DNA of 7,433 nucleotides from an uncultured Planctomycetaceae bacterium (GTDB lineage: Bacteria; Planctomycetota; Planctomycetia; Pirellulales; UBA1268), in NCBI GenBank assembly GCA_903885855.1, contig CAISKG010000643.1:1-7433 (forward strand), in the 5' to 3' direction. Numbering within the stretch: position 1 is the stretch's first letter; each line of letters opens with the position of its first letter. Made by a program: the position numbers and the translations under genes. Under the pieces are notes generated by a model. The model searched no databases and was not told the origin of the DNA. It saw nothing but the letters and a program-made list of their open reading frames with translations. This document shows, piece after piece, positions 1 through 7,158 of the stretch.

Positions 1-51
1 CGCTCAGGGCCGCGCGGGCGCCCGGGCGGTGGTTGCCGCGTCTGCCAGGGA

Positions 52-95
52 GCGGCCCGCAGGGTCGACCCGACCGTCAGGGTCGGGCGGGCCGC
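52..95 (-). terminator. Terminator-like hairpin downstream of the PQQ-like gene
   Basis: The arms gcggcccgc (52-60) and gcgggccgc (87-95) are perfect 9-bp reverse complements. Inside them ccgacc (70-75) pairs with ggtcgg (81-86) around a 5-nt loop, leaving a 9-nt bulge at 61-69. The structure lies 22 nt past the TGA of the minus-strand PQQ-like gene, where a transcription terminator is expected. No U-tract follows on the minus strand, so it is not a canonical intrinsic terminator. It could be an RNA 3'-end stabiliser or a bidirectional stop. The rest of bases 1-117 shows no convincing gene: no start codon is visible on the minus strand and there is no recognisable protein on the plus strand. 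Confidence 0.45.
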
Positions 96-117
96 GCCCC
101 CCGCGCTCGCCGGGCGC

Positions 118-1383
118 TCACTGGATCCGGTAGAGGTGGCCGGCGGTGCGCAGGAACATCGCCCCCGCGGCGGGCGCCGGCGACGCGAACACCGCCTCCC
201 CCATCTCTCCTCCGCCGAGCCGCTCGAAGGCCTCCGGCGAAGCGCGGAAGGAGGTGACGGTGCCCTGCTCGCTCACGATCCACAGCGTGCCGCCGGCGTG
301 CACCGGCGAGGCCGAGAAGTTGCCCCCGAGACGCTGCCGCCACCGGGCCGCGCCGCTTTCCACGTCGCGGCAGGAGGCGATGCCGTTGTCGGCGATCAGA
401 TACACCTGATCGCCCACGACCACGGGCGAGGGGTTGTGGGGGACGTTGTCGTCGGTGCGCCAGGCGACGTGCGTGTCGGTGACGTCGCCGGAGCCGTCGG
501 GGCGGATGGCCAGCAGTTCCGCCGGGCCGTCGTAGCCGGTGCACACGAGCACCAGCCCGTGGGTGTACACCGGCCGGGGCACGACCGACCATTTGTTGGC
601 GTAGCGCACCCGCCACAGCTCGGCGCCGGTGGCGGCGTCGTAGCTCACGACCATGTACGCCGCCGGGCTCACCACCTGCATCCTCCCCGCCGCCTCGATG
701 ACCAGCGGCGTGCAGAACGACCACTTCGGCTCGGGCGTCTCCGGCCGCGGCGTCCGCCATGCCACCTTCCCGGTCGCGCGGTCGAGGGCCGCGACGAAGG
801 GATCCGCCACGCCGTCGGCGGTGATCACGATGCGCTCGCCCGCGAACACCGGCGAACTGCCCGCGCCGTGCTGCGGGTCGTAGCGCAGCGTGTCGTTGGA
901 CCACACCACGGTGCCGTCACGGTCGAGGGCGGCGGTGCCGTCCGGCCCGAAGTGGACGTAGACGAGCCGGCCATCGGTGATCGGCGACGGGCTCGCGAAG
1001 CTGTTCTTGGCGTGGCTCTTGGCCTGCGCCATGTCCTTGGAGAAGACTTCCTTGTCCCACAGGGTCGCGCCGCTGGCGGCGTCGAGGCAGATCGCGCGGA
1101 GCGACTGCCGCGCCGGCGGATCCTCCCCCGAGGGCACCGCGGTGGTGAGGAACACCCGCCCGCCGTCGACGATCGGCGTCGACCACCCCTTGCCCGGGAT
1201 CGCCACCTTCCACCCGACGCGCTGGTCGGCGCTGAAGTCGAGCGGCAGGCCCGTCGTGGCCGACTGTCCCTGCCCCCCGGGACCGCGGAAGTCGGGCCAC
1301 TCCTCGGCGGCCAGCGGCGGGGCGGCGAGGGCCAGGCTCCCGAGCGCGACGAAGGGGAACAGCGGGCGGGCGATGGGGGGCAT
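118..1383 (-). CDS. Secreted PQQ-like beta-propeller repeat protein
   Basis: This encodes 421 aa ending in TGA. Residues 1-25 form a Sec signal peptide (hydrophobic stretch about 8-24, likely cleavage after A-A before EEWPDFRGP). The W-P-D-F-R-G-P opening (29-35) is typical of planctomycete PQQ-like proteins. From about residue 60 there are repeated blade units: a beta strand of the type SPV..G..V.., then LDA.TG...W. Clear examples are at about 69-110, 131-162, 175-209, 223-257, 268-309, 317-348 and 357-380, consistent with a seven- or eight-bladed PQQ_2/BamB-like propeller. I see no quinoprotein dehydrogenase catalytic signature, so it is probably a non-catalytic binding or scaffold protein in the periplasm. 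The substrate is unknown. The start is supported by AGAGGA (1392-1397) 8 nt upstream and by the signal peptide beginning right there. It lies 68 bp behind the large multidomain gene on the same strand, so co-transcription is plausible. Confidence 0.93.
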   Translation of the reverse strand: MPPIARPLFPFVALGSLALAAPPLAAEEWPDFRGPGGQGQSATTGLPLDFSADQRVGWKVAIPGKGWSTPIVDGGRVFLTTAVPSGEDPPARQSLRAICLDAASGATLWDKEVFSKDMAQAKSHAKNSFASPSPITDGRLVYVHFGPDGTAALDRDGTVVWSNDTLRYDPQHGAGSSPVFAGERIVITADGVADPFVAALDRATGKVAWRTPRPETPEPKWSFCTPLVIEAAGRMQVVSPAAYMVVSYDAATGAELWRVRYANKWSVVPRPVYTHGLVLVCTGYDGPAELLAIRPDGSGDVTDTHVAWRTDDNVPHNPSPVVVGDQVYLIADNGIASCRDVESGAARWRQRLGGNFSASPVHAGGTLWIVSEQGTVTSFRASPEAFERLGGGEMGEAVFASPAPAAGAMFLRTAGHLYRIQ

Positions 1384-1416
1384 GGTGGCGATCCTCTCGG
1401 GGGGGCGACGCGGCCG

Positions 1417-1426
1417 ATTCTAGCCG
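1417..1426 (-). promoter_or_regulatory. Candidate -10 element, CGGCTAGAAT, before the PQQ-like gene
   Basis: On the minus strand this reads CGGCTAGAAT. TAGAAT (1422 to 1417) matches the sigma-70 -10 consensus TATAAT at five of six positions and lies 33 nt before the ATG. It is the only AT-rich hexamer in the 68-bp gap. No convincing -35 box is visible 16-18 nt upstream. A near-identical 10-mer precedes the other minus-strand gene. If it works as a promoter, the PQQ-like gene can be transcribed separately from the gene before it. Confidence 0.35.
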
Positions 1427-1451
1427 AGCGCCTCCCCGGCGCGCCACGCCG

Positions 1452-4400
1452 TCAGCGGCCCGCCCCGAGCACCGCTCGCGCCGCGGCCCGCACCTCGGCG
1501 GAGGGATGGTCGACGAGGCCCGCCACCGCCTCGTGGCCGCGCACGGCCCGCGGCAGCCGCCCCCCGGCGATCGCGTCGAGCAGCGCGATGACACGGTCCT
1601 CGGTCCGCACCAGGCCCCGCAGCGCGAAATCGAGCGTGCCGGGGGAGAGCCCGGGCAGCGCCTCGACGAGCGCGGCGGTGGCGGTCGGATCGCGCACGTC
1701 GACCAGGGCGCTGGTGGCCCCCTGGCGAAGTTCCTCCGACACCCCTTCGCCGAGATAGCGCGCCAGGTGGGGCACGGCGCGACCCGGCGGCTGGAACGCC
1801 ACCAGCCGCAGGCAGTCGTAGCGCGTGCCGTCGGGCACCGAAGCGTCGTCGGCCATGCGCGCCGCGGCGTCCACCACGCGCTCCCAGGCCTCGCTCGGCA
1901 GCCCTGCGGCGACGAGCGCCGCCGCGACCTCCTCCTCCGGCCAGCGCGACGCGAGCCCGGCACCGTTGACGATCCCGCCGCCGAGCACCACCGCCTGCCA
2001 GTGCGTGAGCCCTTCCCCTTCGCCCGGCAGCGCGGCGGCGATCACACCCCCGCACCGCGCCGCGTCGCCCCCCTTGCCCGCCGCCACCGACACGCGCCAC
2101 AGCCAGGGGATGCGCCGGTATTCCTCCGCCGACCCCGACGGCGCGGGGAGCCCCGCGGCCAGGGCGGCGATCGCGGCGCCCGCCGCCTCGGGAGCGGCCC
2201 CGGGGGCCACGAGCCGCTCGACGAGCGCGGCGCGATCCGACTCGGGGCGCGTGCCGTCGAGCAGCCAGGCGGCGATCGCGCCGGGCGGCGCGTCGGCGGC
2301 TGGCATCACGCCATCGGCCGGCGCGTCGCCGACCGTCCCGGCCACCTCGCCCAGGGGCCGCGGGCGTCCTCCCGGCGCCACCAGGTGCAGCGCGCGGAGG
2401 TCGACGAGCGCCCCGGAGAGCGGCCCCGCCGGCCGCACGCCGATCTCCCCGGCGCCGGCGGCGATCCGGGCGCGCCCCAGCGGCACGAGCCGGTAGCGGC
2501 TCCAGCCGCCGGTGGAGGCGACGGCGACCTCGATCGCCGGCTCGATCCCCGACACGGCCAGACGGTTGCCTGCCGATCCGGGGTCGCAGGCCCACTCCGC
2601 CCAGAGGTCGACCTCCACCTCGGCGCCGGCGTCGATCCGCCAGGTGACGCTGTCGTCGGCGCCGTGCCACATGCCGACGTTGGCCAGCGGTGCCTCGAAG
2701 ACGATGTCGCCGCCGCGGATCTCGGCCGCGGTCGCGGCGAGGACGGCGCTGCCATCGGCCGCCACGCGCACCACGGATGGGACATTGCCGGGGAGCGTCT
2801 TCGGCGGCGGGCGCCGCGCGGCGAGCCAGGCCCACAGGTCGGCGGTCTCCTCCGGGGCGAGCGTGCGGTCGAAGCCCTCCGGCATGAGCGACTTCCCGGT
2901 GCCCCGCAGCTCCGCGATCCGCGCCCGCTGCACCGCGTCGCGCCGCCCTTCCGGCCCCACCACCACGAGCCCCGCCGCCGTCTCCTCGGCGATCGTGCCG
3001 GCCAGCGACCGCCCGTCGTCGAGGAGCACCACGTAGGCCTGGTAGCGCGGGTCGACGGCCCGGTGCGGGTCGAGGATCGCCGTCACCAGGGCCTCGACGG
3101 GCTTGGCGGCGTAGGCGGCGATGTCGGGGCCGACCTCGTGCCCGATCCCCTCGACGCGGTGGCAGGCGGCGCAGTGGCGCTCGAAGAGGGCCCGGCCACG
3201 AGCGCCGTCCCCCCCGGCGCGTGCCGCCGCCGCGTGGCGCGCGATGGCGGGGCCGGCGTCGGCGTCCGGCTCGGCGTCGAAGAGACGCGCGGCCAGCGCC
3301 CGCAGCGTCGCATGGGCGGAATCGCGGAGCGCCTGCCGCGTGGCGAGATCGATGTCGCCGCGGGCCACGCGACCGTCGTCGACGGCCGCCAGGAGGGCCT
3401 CCGCCCAGGCCCGCCGCTCGAGGAGCAGCCCCACGGCCTCGCGCCGCGCCGCGGGGGCGAGCTGTCCGAAGTGGGCCAGCACCGCGGGCGCCACGTCGTC
3501 GCCGCCATCGGCGCGCATCGCCTTCGTCGCGGCCGCGCGGATCGCCGGGGCGGCCCGGGGCGCGAAGGCCCGCACGAGCAGATCGGCGGAGGGGAGCCCG
3601 AGGTGCCGCGCATGGCCGAGGAGCGCCGCGGCGGCCGCGGCCATGGCAGCGGTGTCGGCGCCGGCTTCGCCGTCCGTCTCGTCGCCGTCGAGCGCTCGCG
3701 TCAGCACGTCGCGCGCGACCGACAGGATCGGCCGCCAGCGCTCGTGGTCGGTGAAGGCGTGCTCCCGGCCGCGGGCCGCGGTGATCAGCCGCTCCAGGCG
3801 ATCGAGCGAGGCTGGCGCGGGATCGGCCTCGGCGGCGAGGCGCACGCGCTCGAGCAGCCCGCCGAGCGACTCCCCCGGCGCCCGCGACGCGGCCGCGAGA
3901 AAGAGCCCGTCGAGCGGCGCGGCGGCCTCGGGCCGGGCGGCGAGGAGCTCCGCCACGTCCCCGGCATGCCCCGGCGTGAGGGCGCTGGCGAGGGCGGCGG
4001 CGAGGAGGTCGTCCCCGCCGTCGCGGGCCGCGATCGCCACGATCAACTCCGCCGCGGTCACCGGCGCGAGCCGGTCCACCGCCGCCGCCGCCTCGAGGCG
4101 CACGTGCGGGTCGGGATCGGCGGCGAGGCTCTCGAGCGCCGCGCGGAGCGCGTCGCCCGCCCCCCGGTCTCCGGAAGCGTCCGCCGTGGCCGCCAGCCGC
4201 ACGGCGCCGCGCCGCACGTCGGCCGAGGGATCGCCCAAGAGCGCCGCCACGAGCCCCTCCGGCAGGGCGTGCATCGTGGCGAGCGTCCAGGCCGCCTGGA
4301 GCCGGGCGGCGGGGATGCCGCTCGTGCGCGCCACGCGTGCGAGGCCCTCGATCGCCCCGCGCTCGTCGCGCCAGCGGATCGACTGCTGCACGAGGTCGCG

Positions 4401-7112
4401 GACGGTGCCATTGGGGGTGTCGAGGGCGGCGGCCAGGGCGGCGCCGTCGAGGCGGTCGAGGCGCGGCACGGGGCGGCGCTGCGGCGCCCCGTCCGCGTCG
4501 GTGGCCACCACGCGCCAGATCCGCCCGCGCTCGGCGCCGGCGCGCGGATCGAGCCCGGCGAGCGTCTCCGCCGGGATCCACACCGGATGCTCGATGACGT
4601 AGCGGCACATGTCCACCACCCACAGCGCCCCGTCGGGGCCGGTGCGCGCCTGCACGGGGCGGAACCAGGGATCGCTCGAGGCGAGAAACTCGCGCTGCCG
4701 CTCGCTCCCGATGCGGGTGCCGCGCCAGCCGAAGCCGTCCGGCACCGGGCGCTGGTGGTGGACGAGATTGTTCACCGGCTCGCAGGTGAAGAGATCGCCG
4801 GTGAAGGAGAGGCCGTCGGCGGCGAGGAGGTCGTCGCGGTAGATGCCCAGGCCGCAGGCGGCCGTGGCCCGCCCGGCCCCTCCGGAGAGGGCGAAGAGCA
4901 CCGGCTGCGACACGGGAAACAGCGTCCCCGGCCCCGGCTCCGCGGCGAGGGCCACCGCCGTGCGCGCAGGCGCCGCGGCGGGATCGCGTCGCAGCCAGGT
5001 ATCGGGGAGCGGATAGTGGATCGCGAGGGTGGAGTTGGTGCAGCCGAACACGTCGCCGGCGTCGTTGCGGACGCGTCCCTGCTGCGAGCAGCCGGCGGCC
5101 GGCTCGATCACGCCCCGGTCGGGATCGATGCGGAAGTCGCGGGCGCCGAGCCTCGTGACCGAGCCGTCGCGCAGGCTCGTGATCTCGCCGCCGAACAGCC
5201 CGCACGATCCCTCGACCCAGCCGTCGAGACCGTACTCGAGCGAGTTCACGCGGGCCTGGTAGTTGTGGGTGGCGAATCCCGTGAAGAGCACCTCGGTGGT
5301 GTCGGCGCGGCCGTCGCCGTCGGTGTCGCGGGCCAGGAGGATGTCGGGGGCGGCGCACACGAGCACCCCGTCGCGCCACGGCGTCACGCCGGTGGGGAAG
5401 GGAATGCCGTCGAGGAAGATCGTCGAGCGATCGGGCAGGCCGTCGCCGTCGTCGTCGGCGAGACACCGGACGCGCCCCCCCGGCCGGCCGTCGGGCAGGC
5501 CCTCGGGGTAGTCGGCCATCTCCGCCACCCACGTGCGGCCGTCGGGCCCGAAGGCCAACGCCACGGGGCTGGCCACCGCCGGCTCGCCCGCCACGAGCTC
5601 GACGCGGAAGCCATCCCCCACGCGCAGGGCCGCGAGCGCCTCCGGGGGCTCCGGCGCCGGCACGCCGCCGGTGCGCGAGGCATCGGGCGCGGCGAAGCCT
5701 TCCCCCAAACGGCGCCCCACCGCGTCCACGATCGTGTCCTCGAGGCCGGGGGCGTAGGGGCCGGGGATGTCGTAGTAAATCATCGCCCCGCCCCCCTCGT
5801 AGCCCCCTTCGCGGAGCACGCGCTCGGAGGGGACGTAGCCGGGGCAGGCGTTGGCGTAGGCGTGGATCCACACCCGGCGACCGTCGAAGTGGCGCTTCAG
5901 CCGCGTGGCGTAGTCGACCACCACCTCGCCGGGGAGGAATACCCACGCGAGCTCGTCGCCGAAGGTGATCGTCTGCACGGGATAGTCGATCGCCGTGGCG
6001 AGGCCCGCGCCGCGGGCGAGGCGCTCGAGCTGTGCGCGCGCGTGGTGGCCCACCGGCCCCCCCTGCCGGGCCCGCTCCTCCCAGCCCTCGCGCGACGGCA
6101 GGGGGGCGAGGTCGAGGGCCACGCGTTCGAGCGACCCGTGCGGGGCCGCCGCGATCGCCCGGCCGGGGAGGTCGAGGAGGCGATCGACCTCGTCGGCGCA
6201 TTCCCGGCCGAGCAGATCGGCGGCCCCGGCGTCGCCACCGAGCACGCCGCCGCGCGGGTTCGCGTCGGCGCCGCAGCCGATCGACATCAGCGCCGTGCAG
6301 CCCGGATGGCGGCGCTCGAGGTGGTGGACGGCGTAGCCGGCCCAGTCGCCGCTGACGAGATCGTCGGAGAGCGTCACGCAGTGGCAGGCGTAGGTGGCCA
6401 GGAGCCCGCGGAGCGCCCCGTCGGGCGCGCGCACGACGAGCAGCGGGAGATCGTGATCGACGGGGCCGCCGGGGGTGCGGCGGTTGAAGGCGAAGTCGAG
6501 GCGGCCGGTGGCATGGGCGAGCGTGGCGGGGGACCGGTCGGCGAGCGCCCCGAGCGCCGCCGCCTCGAGCTTCGCCTCGAGGGATGCGGTGTAGGCCAGG
6601 ATCCTCCCCCACTGGTCGGCCGGAATCGGCGTGCCGAAGAGGGTGTTGCAGCAGTCGCGGAGCATCGGCGCGCCGTGCGTGTGCGTGGCGCAGACCGCGA
6701 GCCGGTCGCGGGCGATGCCGCGCTCGGCGAGCCGCGCGGCGAGGCGCTCGGTGACGGCGTCCGGGATGCCGAGCGTCTCCACGACGATGACCACCACGGT
6801 GCGATCCTCGGCCGAAGCGGCGTCGATCCCCTCCTCCGCCAGCGGCGCGATGGCGATCGCCCGGGCATGGATGGGTAGCCGCACCCCCTCGCTCTCGCGC
6901 GAGCGCGACCCGAAGCCGCTCAGGCGGATCGGCTCCGTCGGCGAGATGTCGACGGTCGCGAAGCCGACCCGATGGGTGGGGGGGGCGGGCGCGGCGCATG
7001 CGGACGCCGCGACCACCGCGGCGAGGACGGCCGCCGCCACCAGCACGCGGGCCTGCGGCGTTCGCGGCCCGCGGCACGCGGCCCACCGCCGGCGGACTGG
7101 GGTTACGGCCAT
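1452..7112 (-). CDS. Giant secreted fusion: ceramidase-like domain, PVC-type dehydrogenase, HEAT repeats, cytochrome c, CBM-like domain
   Basis: This is one uninterrupted reading frame of 1886 aa ending in TGA. Residues 1-39 carry an export signal: a basic n-region (RRR, R.PR), hydrophobic residues 24-37, then A-S-A-C at 36-39. This could be a weak lipobox with Cys39 or a signal peptidase I site. Domain order: ceramidase-like metallohydrolase (about 49-465), PVC-type dehydrogenase propeller (about 496-869), HEAT-like repeats (about 890-1295), mono-heme cytochrome c (about 1301-1432), CBM-like beta-sandwich (about 1468-1580), HEAT-like helices (about 1610-1886). From memory, family members with the propeller, HEAT and CxxCH core are usually about 800-1200 aa, so both ends are unusual additions. 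The start at 7112 was chosen over in-frame ATGs at 7220 and 7160 because GGAGGGA (7121-7127) lies 8 nt upstream and because it puts the hydrophobic core nearest the N-terminus. The likely role is periplasmic or surface hydrolysis and oxidation of an unknown substrate, which is inferred from the domains. The identification of the PVC core is secure; the overall function is not. Confidence 0.93.
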   Translation of the reverse strand: MAVTPVRRRWAACRGPRTPQARVLVAAAVLAAVVAASACAAPAPPTHRVGFATVDISPTEPIRLSGFGSRSRESEGVRLPIHARAIAIAPLAEEGIDAASAEDRTVVVIVVETLGIPDAVTERLAARLAERGIARDRLAVCATHTHGAPMLRDCCNTLFGTPIPADQWGRILAYTASLEAKLEAAALGALADRSPATLAHATGRLDFAFNRRTPGGPVDHDLPLLVVRAPDGALRGLLATYACHCVTLSDDLVSGDWAGYAVHHLERRHPGCTALMSIGCGADANPRGGVLGGDAGAADLLGRECADEVDRLLDLPGRAIAAAPHGSLERVALDLAPLPSREGWEERARQGGPVGHHARAQLERLARGAGLATAIDYPVQTITFGDELAWVFLPGEVVVDYATRLKRHFDGRRVWIHAYANACPGYVPSERVLREGGYEGGGAMIYYDIPGPYAPGLEDTIVDAVGRRLGEGFAAPDASRTGGVPAPEPPEALAALRVGDGFRVELVAGEPAVASPVALAFGPDGRTWVAEMADYPEGLPDGRPGGRVRCLADDDGDGLPDRSTIFLDGIPFPTGVTPWRDGVLVCAAPDILLARDTDGDGRADTTEVLFTGFATHNYQARVNSLEYGLDGWVEGSCGLFGGEITSLRDGSVTRLGARDFRIDPDRGVIEPAAGCSQQGRVRNDAGDVFGCTNSTLAIHYPLPDTWLRRDPAAAPARTAVALAAEPGPGTLFPVSQPVLFALSGGAGRATAACGLGIYRDDLLAADGLSFTGDLFTCEPVNNLVHHQRPVPDGFGWRGTRIGSERQREFLASSDPWFRPVQARTGPDGALWVVDMCRYVIEHPVWIPAETLAGLDPRAGAERGRIWRVVATDADGAPQRRPVPRLDRLDGAALAAALDTPNGTVRDLVQQSIRWRDERGAIEGLARVARTSGIPAARLQAAWTLATMHALPEGLVAALLGDPSADVRRGAVRLAATADASGDRGAGDALRAALESLAADPDPHVRLEAAAAVDRLAPVTAAELIVAIAARDGGDDLLAAALASALTPGHAGDVAELLAARPEAAAPLDGLFLAAASRAPGESLGGLLERVRLAAEADPAPASLDRLERLITAARGREHAFTDHERWRPILSVARDVLTRALDGDETDGEAGADTAAMAAAAAALLGHARHLGLPSADLLVRAFAPRAAPAIRAAATKAMRADGGDDVAPAVLAHFGQLAPAARREAVGLLLERRAWAEALLAAVDDGRVARGDIDLATRQALRDSAHATLRALAARLFDAEPDADAGPAIARHAAAARAGGDGARGRALFERHCAACHRVEGIGHEVGPDIAAYAAKPVEALVTAILDPHRAVDPRYQAYVVLLDDGRSLAGTIAEETAAGLVVVGPEGRRDAVQRARIAELRGTGKSLMPEGFDRTLAPEETADLWAWLAARRPPPKTLPGNVPSVVRVAADGSAVLAATAAEIRGGDIVFEAPLANVGMWHGADDSVTWRIDAGAEVEVDLWAEWACDPGSAGNRLAVSGIEPAIEVAVASTGGWSRYRLVPLGRARIAAGAGEIGVRPAGPLSGALVDLRALHLVAPGGRPRPLGEVAGTVGDAPADGVMPAADAPPGAIAAWLLDGTRPESDRAALVERLVAPGAAPEAAGAAIAALAAGLPAPSGSAEEYRRIPWLWRVSVAAGKGGDAARCGGVIAAALPGEGEGLTHWQAVVLGGGIVNGAGLASRWPEEEVAAALVAAGLPSEAWERVVDAAARMADDASVPDGTRYDCLRLVAFQPPGRAVPHLARYLGEGVSEELRQGATSALVDVRDPTATAALVEALPGLSPGTLDFALRGLVRTEDRVIALLDAIAGGRLPRAVRGHEAVAGLVDHPSAEVRAAARAVLGAGR
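1455..2285 (-). other. C-terminal HEAT-like helical block of the large protein (residues about 1610-1886)
   Basis: This part is rich in Ala, Leu, Glu and Arg and shows paired amphipathic helices. The best HEAT-like unit is LGEGVSEELRQGATSALVDV (1788-1807). It is followed by further helices and a closing unit with the typical D-HPSAEVRAAARAVL pattern. A more divergent stretch at about 1660-1740 is harder to assign. HEAT arrays usually serve as protein-binding scaffolds; the partner is unknown. Confidence 0.55.
2373..2711 (-). other. CBM-like beta-sandwich domain of the large protein (residues about 1468-1580)
   Basis: Right after the cytochrome domain comes a beta-rich segment with the pattern NVGMW...DDSVTWRID, then V.LWAEWACDPGSAGN, then STGGW..YRLVPLG, and a final strand ALVDLRALHLV. 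This resembles CBM6/35-like or DUF5077-like sandwich modules that recur in planctomycete secreted proteins, where N-x-G-x-W, W-x and the GGW..Y strand are the usual hallmarks. Carbohydrate binding is inferred from the resemblance only; no ligand can be read from the sequence. Confidence 0.5.
2817..3212 (-). other. Cytochrome c (PVC-type CxxCH) domain of the large protein (residues about 1301-1432)
   Basis: The heme c attachment motif CAACH sits at residues 1314-1318 (codons 3173 to 3159), after GRALFERH. It continues with VGPD and a C-terminal helix LAPEETADLWAWLAARR. Met1410 in KSLMPEGF is the likely axial sixth ligand, placed as in the family described as CxxCH_TIGR02603. The insertion DPRYQAYVVLLDDGRSLAGT is also typical of that family. 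Heme attachment must happen outside the cytoplasm, which agrees with the export signal at the N-terminus. Confidence 0.92.
3228..4445 (-). other. Central HEAT-like repeat region of the large protein (residues about 890-1295)
   Basis: This long alpha-helical stretch is rich in Ala, Leu, Arg, Asp and Glu. Clear HEAT-type units are recognisable from D-PSADVRRGAVRLAA (about 962-976) and D-PDPHVRLEAAAAVDRLA (about 1000-1016), and less regular helices follow. Such repeats join the propeller to the heme domain in PVC-type CxxCH proteins. They probably act as a spacer or docking surface. Confidence 0.7.
4506..5627 (-). other. PVC-type membrane-bound dehydrogenase propeller of the large protein (residues about 496-869)
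   Basis: The segment matches the Piru_Ver_Nterm (TIGR02604) pattern: an opening GFRVELVAGEP..ASPVALAF, then D-x-D-G-D-G loops DDDGDGLPD (553-561) and DTDGDGRAD (596-604), which may bind calcium. THNYQARVNSLEYGLDGWV follows at 615-633. It ends with SSDPWFRPV...GPDGALWVVDM.R..IEHPVWIP at 812-847. The fold is that of a soluble-glucose-dehydrogenase-like propeller. Catalytic activity and cofactor are not established for most members, so dehydrogenase is a family label. Confidence 0.9.
5718..6968 (-). other. Neutral/alkaline ceramidase-like N-terminal domain of the large protein (residues about 49-465)
   Basis: The domain opens with VGFATVDISP and G-F-G, as neutral ceramidases do. It keeps the family's metal-site motifs: THTHGAP (His144 and His146), ACHCVTL...LVSGDWAGYA (His244), FLPGE (Glu396) and YANACPGYVPSE...YEGG (Tyr419/Tyr426 region). 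In place of the nucleophile motif GDVSPN of characterised ceramidases it has CGADANPR (residues 280-287). It is therefore probably a zinc amidase or esterase of another specificity, or a non-hydrolytic relative. Many planctomycete proteins carry this family label without a known substrate. Confidence 0.8.
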
Positions 7113-7120
7113 CGTCTCGG

Positions 7121-7127
7121 TCCCTCC
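7121..7127 (-). promoter_or_regulatory. Ribosome binding site that decides the start of the large gene
   Basis: The minus strand reads GGAGGGA, 8 nt before the ATG at 7112. This is the best Shine-Dalgarno match among the three in-frame ATGs (7220, 7160, 7112). The 7160 ATG has only a weaker GGAG 8 nt upstream. The same 8-nt spacing is seen at the two other genes in the window. Confidence 0.7.
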
Positions 7128-7158
7128 GCTCCGGTGGTGACGCTTCGATCGGCCGTCC

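Noticed and set aside
77..904. A 275-codon minus-strand frame overlapping the PQQ-like gene
   Set aside because: It has no signal peptide or domain and is full of Arg and Gly runs; the overlapping frame encodes a clear propeller protein with its own ribosome binding site.
1428..1442. Hairpin gcgcc/ggcgc just after the stop of the large gene as a terminator
   Set aside because: Only five base pairs with a 5-nt loop and no U-tract; such stems are expected by chance at this GC content.
1506..6878. A plus-strand frame open for 1790 codons antisense to the large gene
   Set aside because: Very high GC content removes stop codons from the frames antisense to real genes. The translation is rich in Arg, Gly, Pro, Ala and His without any domain, and the opposite strand encodes several recognisable families.
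1420..7086. A second minus-strand frame open for 1888 codons overlapping the large gene
   Set aside because: Its translation is mostly Arg, Ala and Gly with no recognisable motif, while the other frame contains CAACH, D-x-D-G-D-G loops and the ceramidase motifs. It is a GC-driven shadow.
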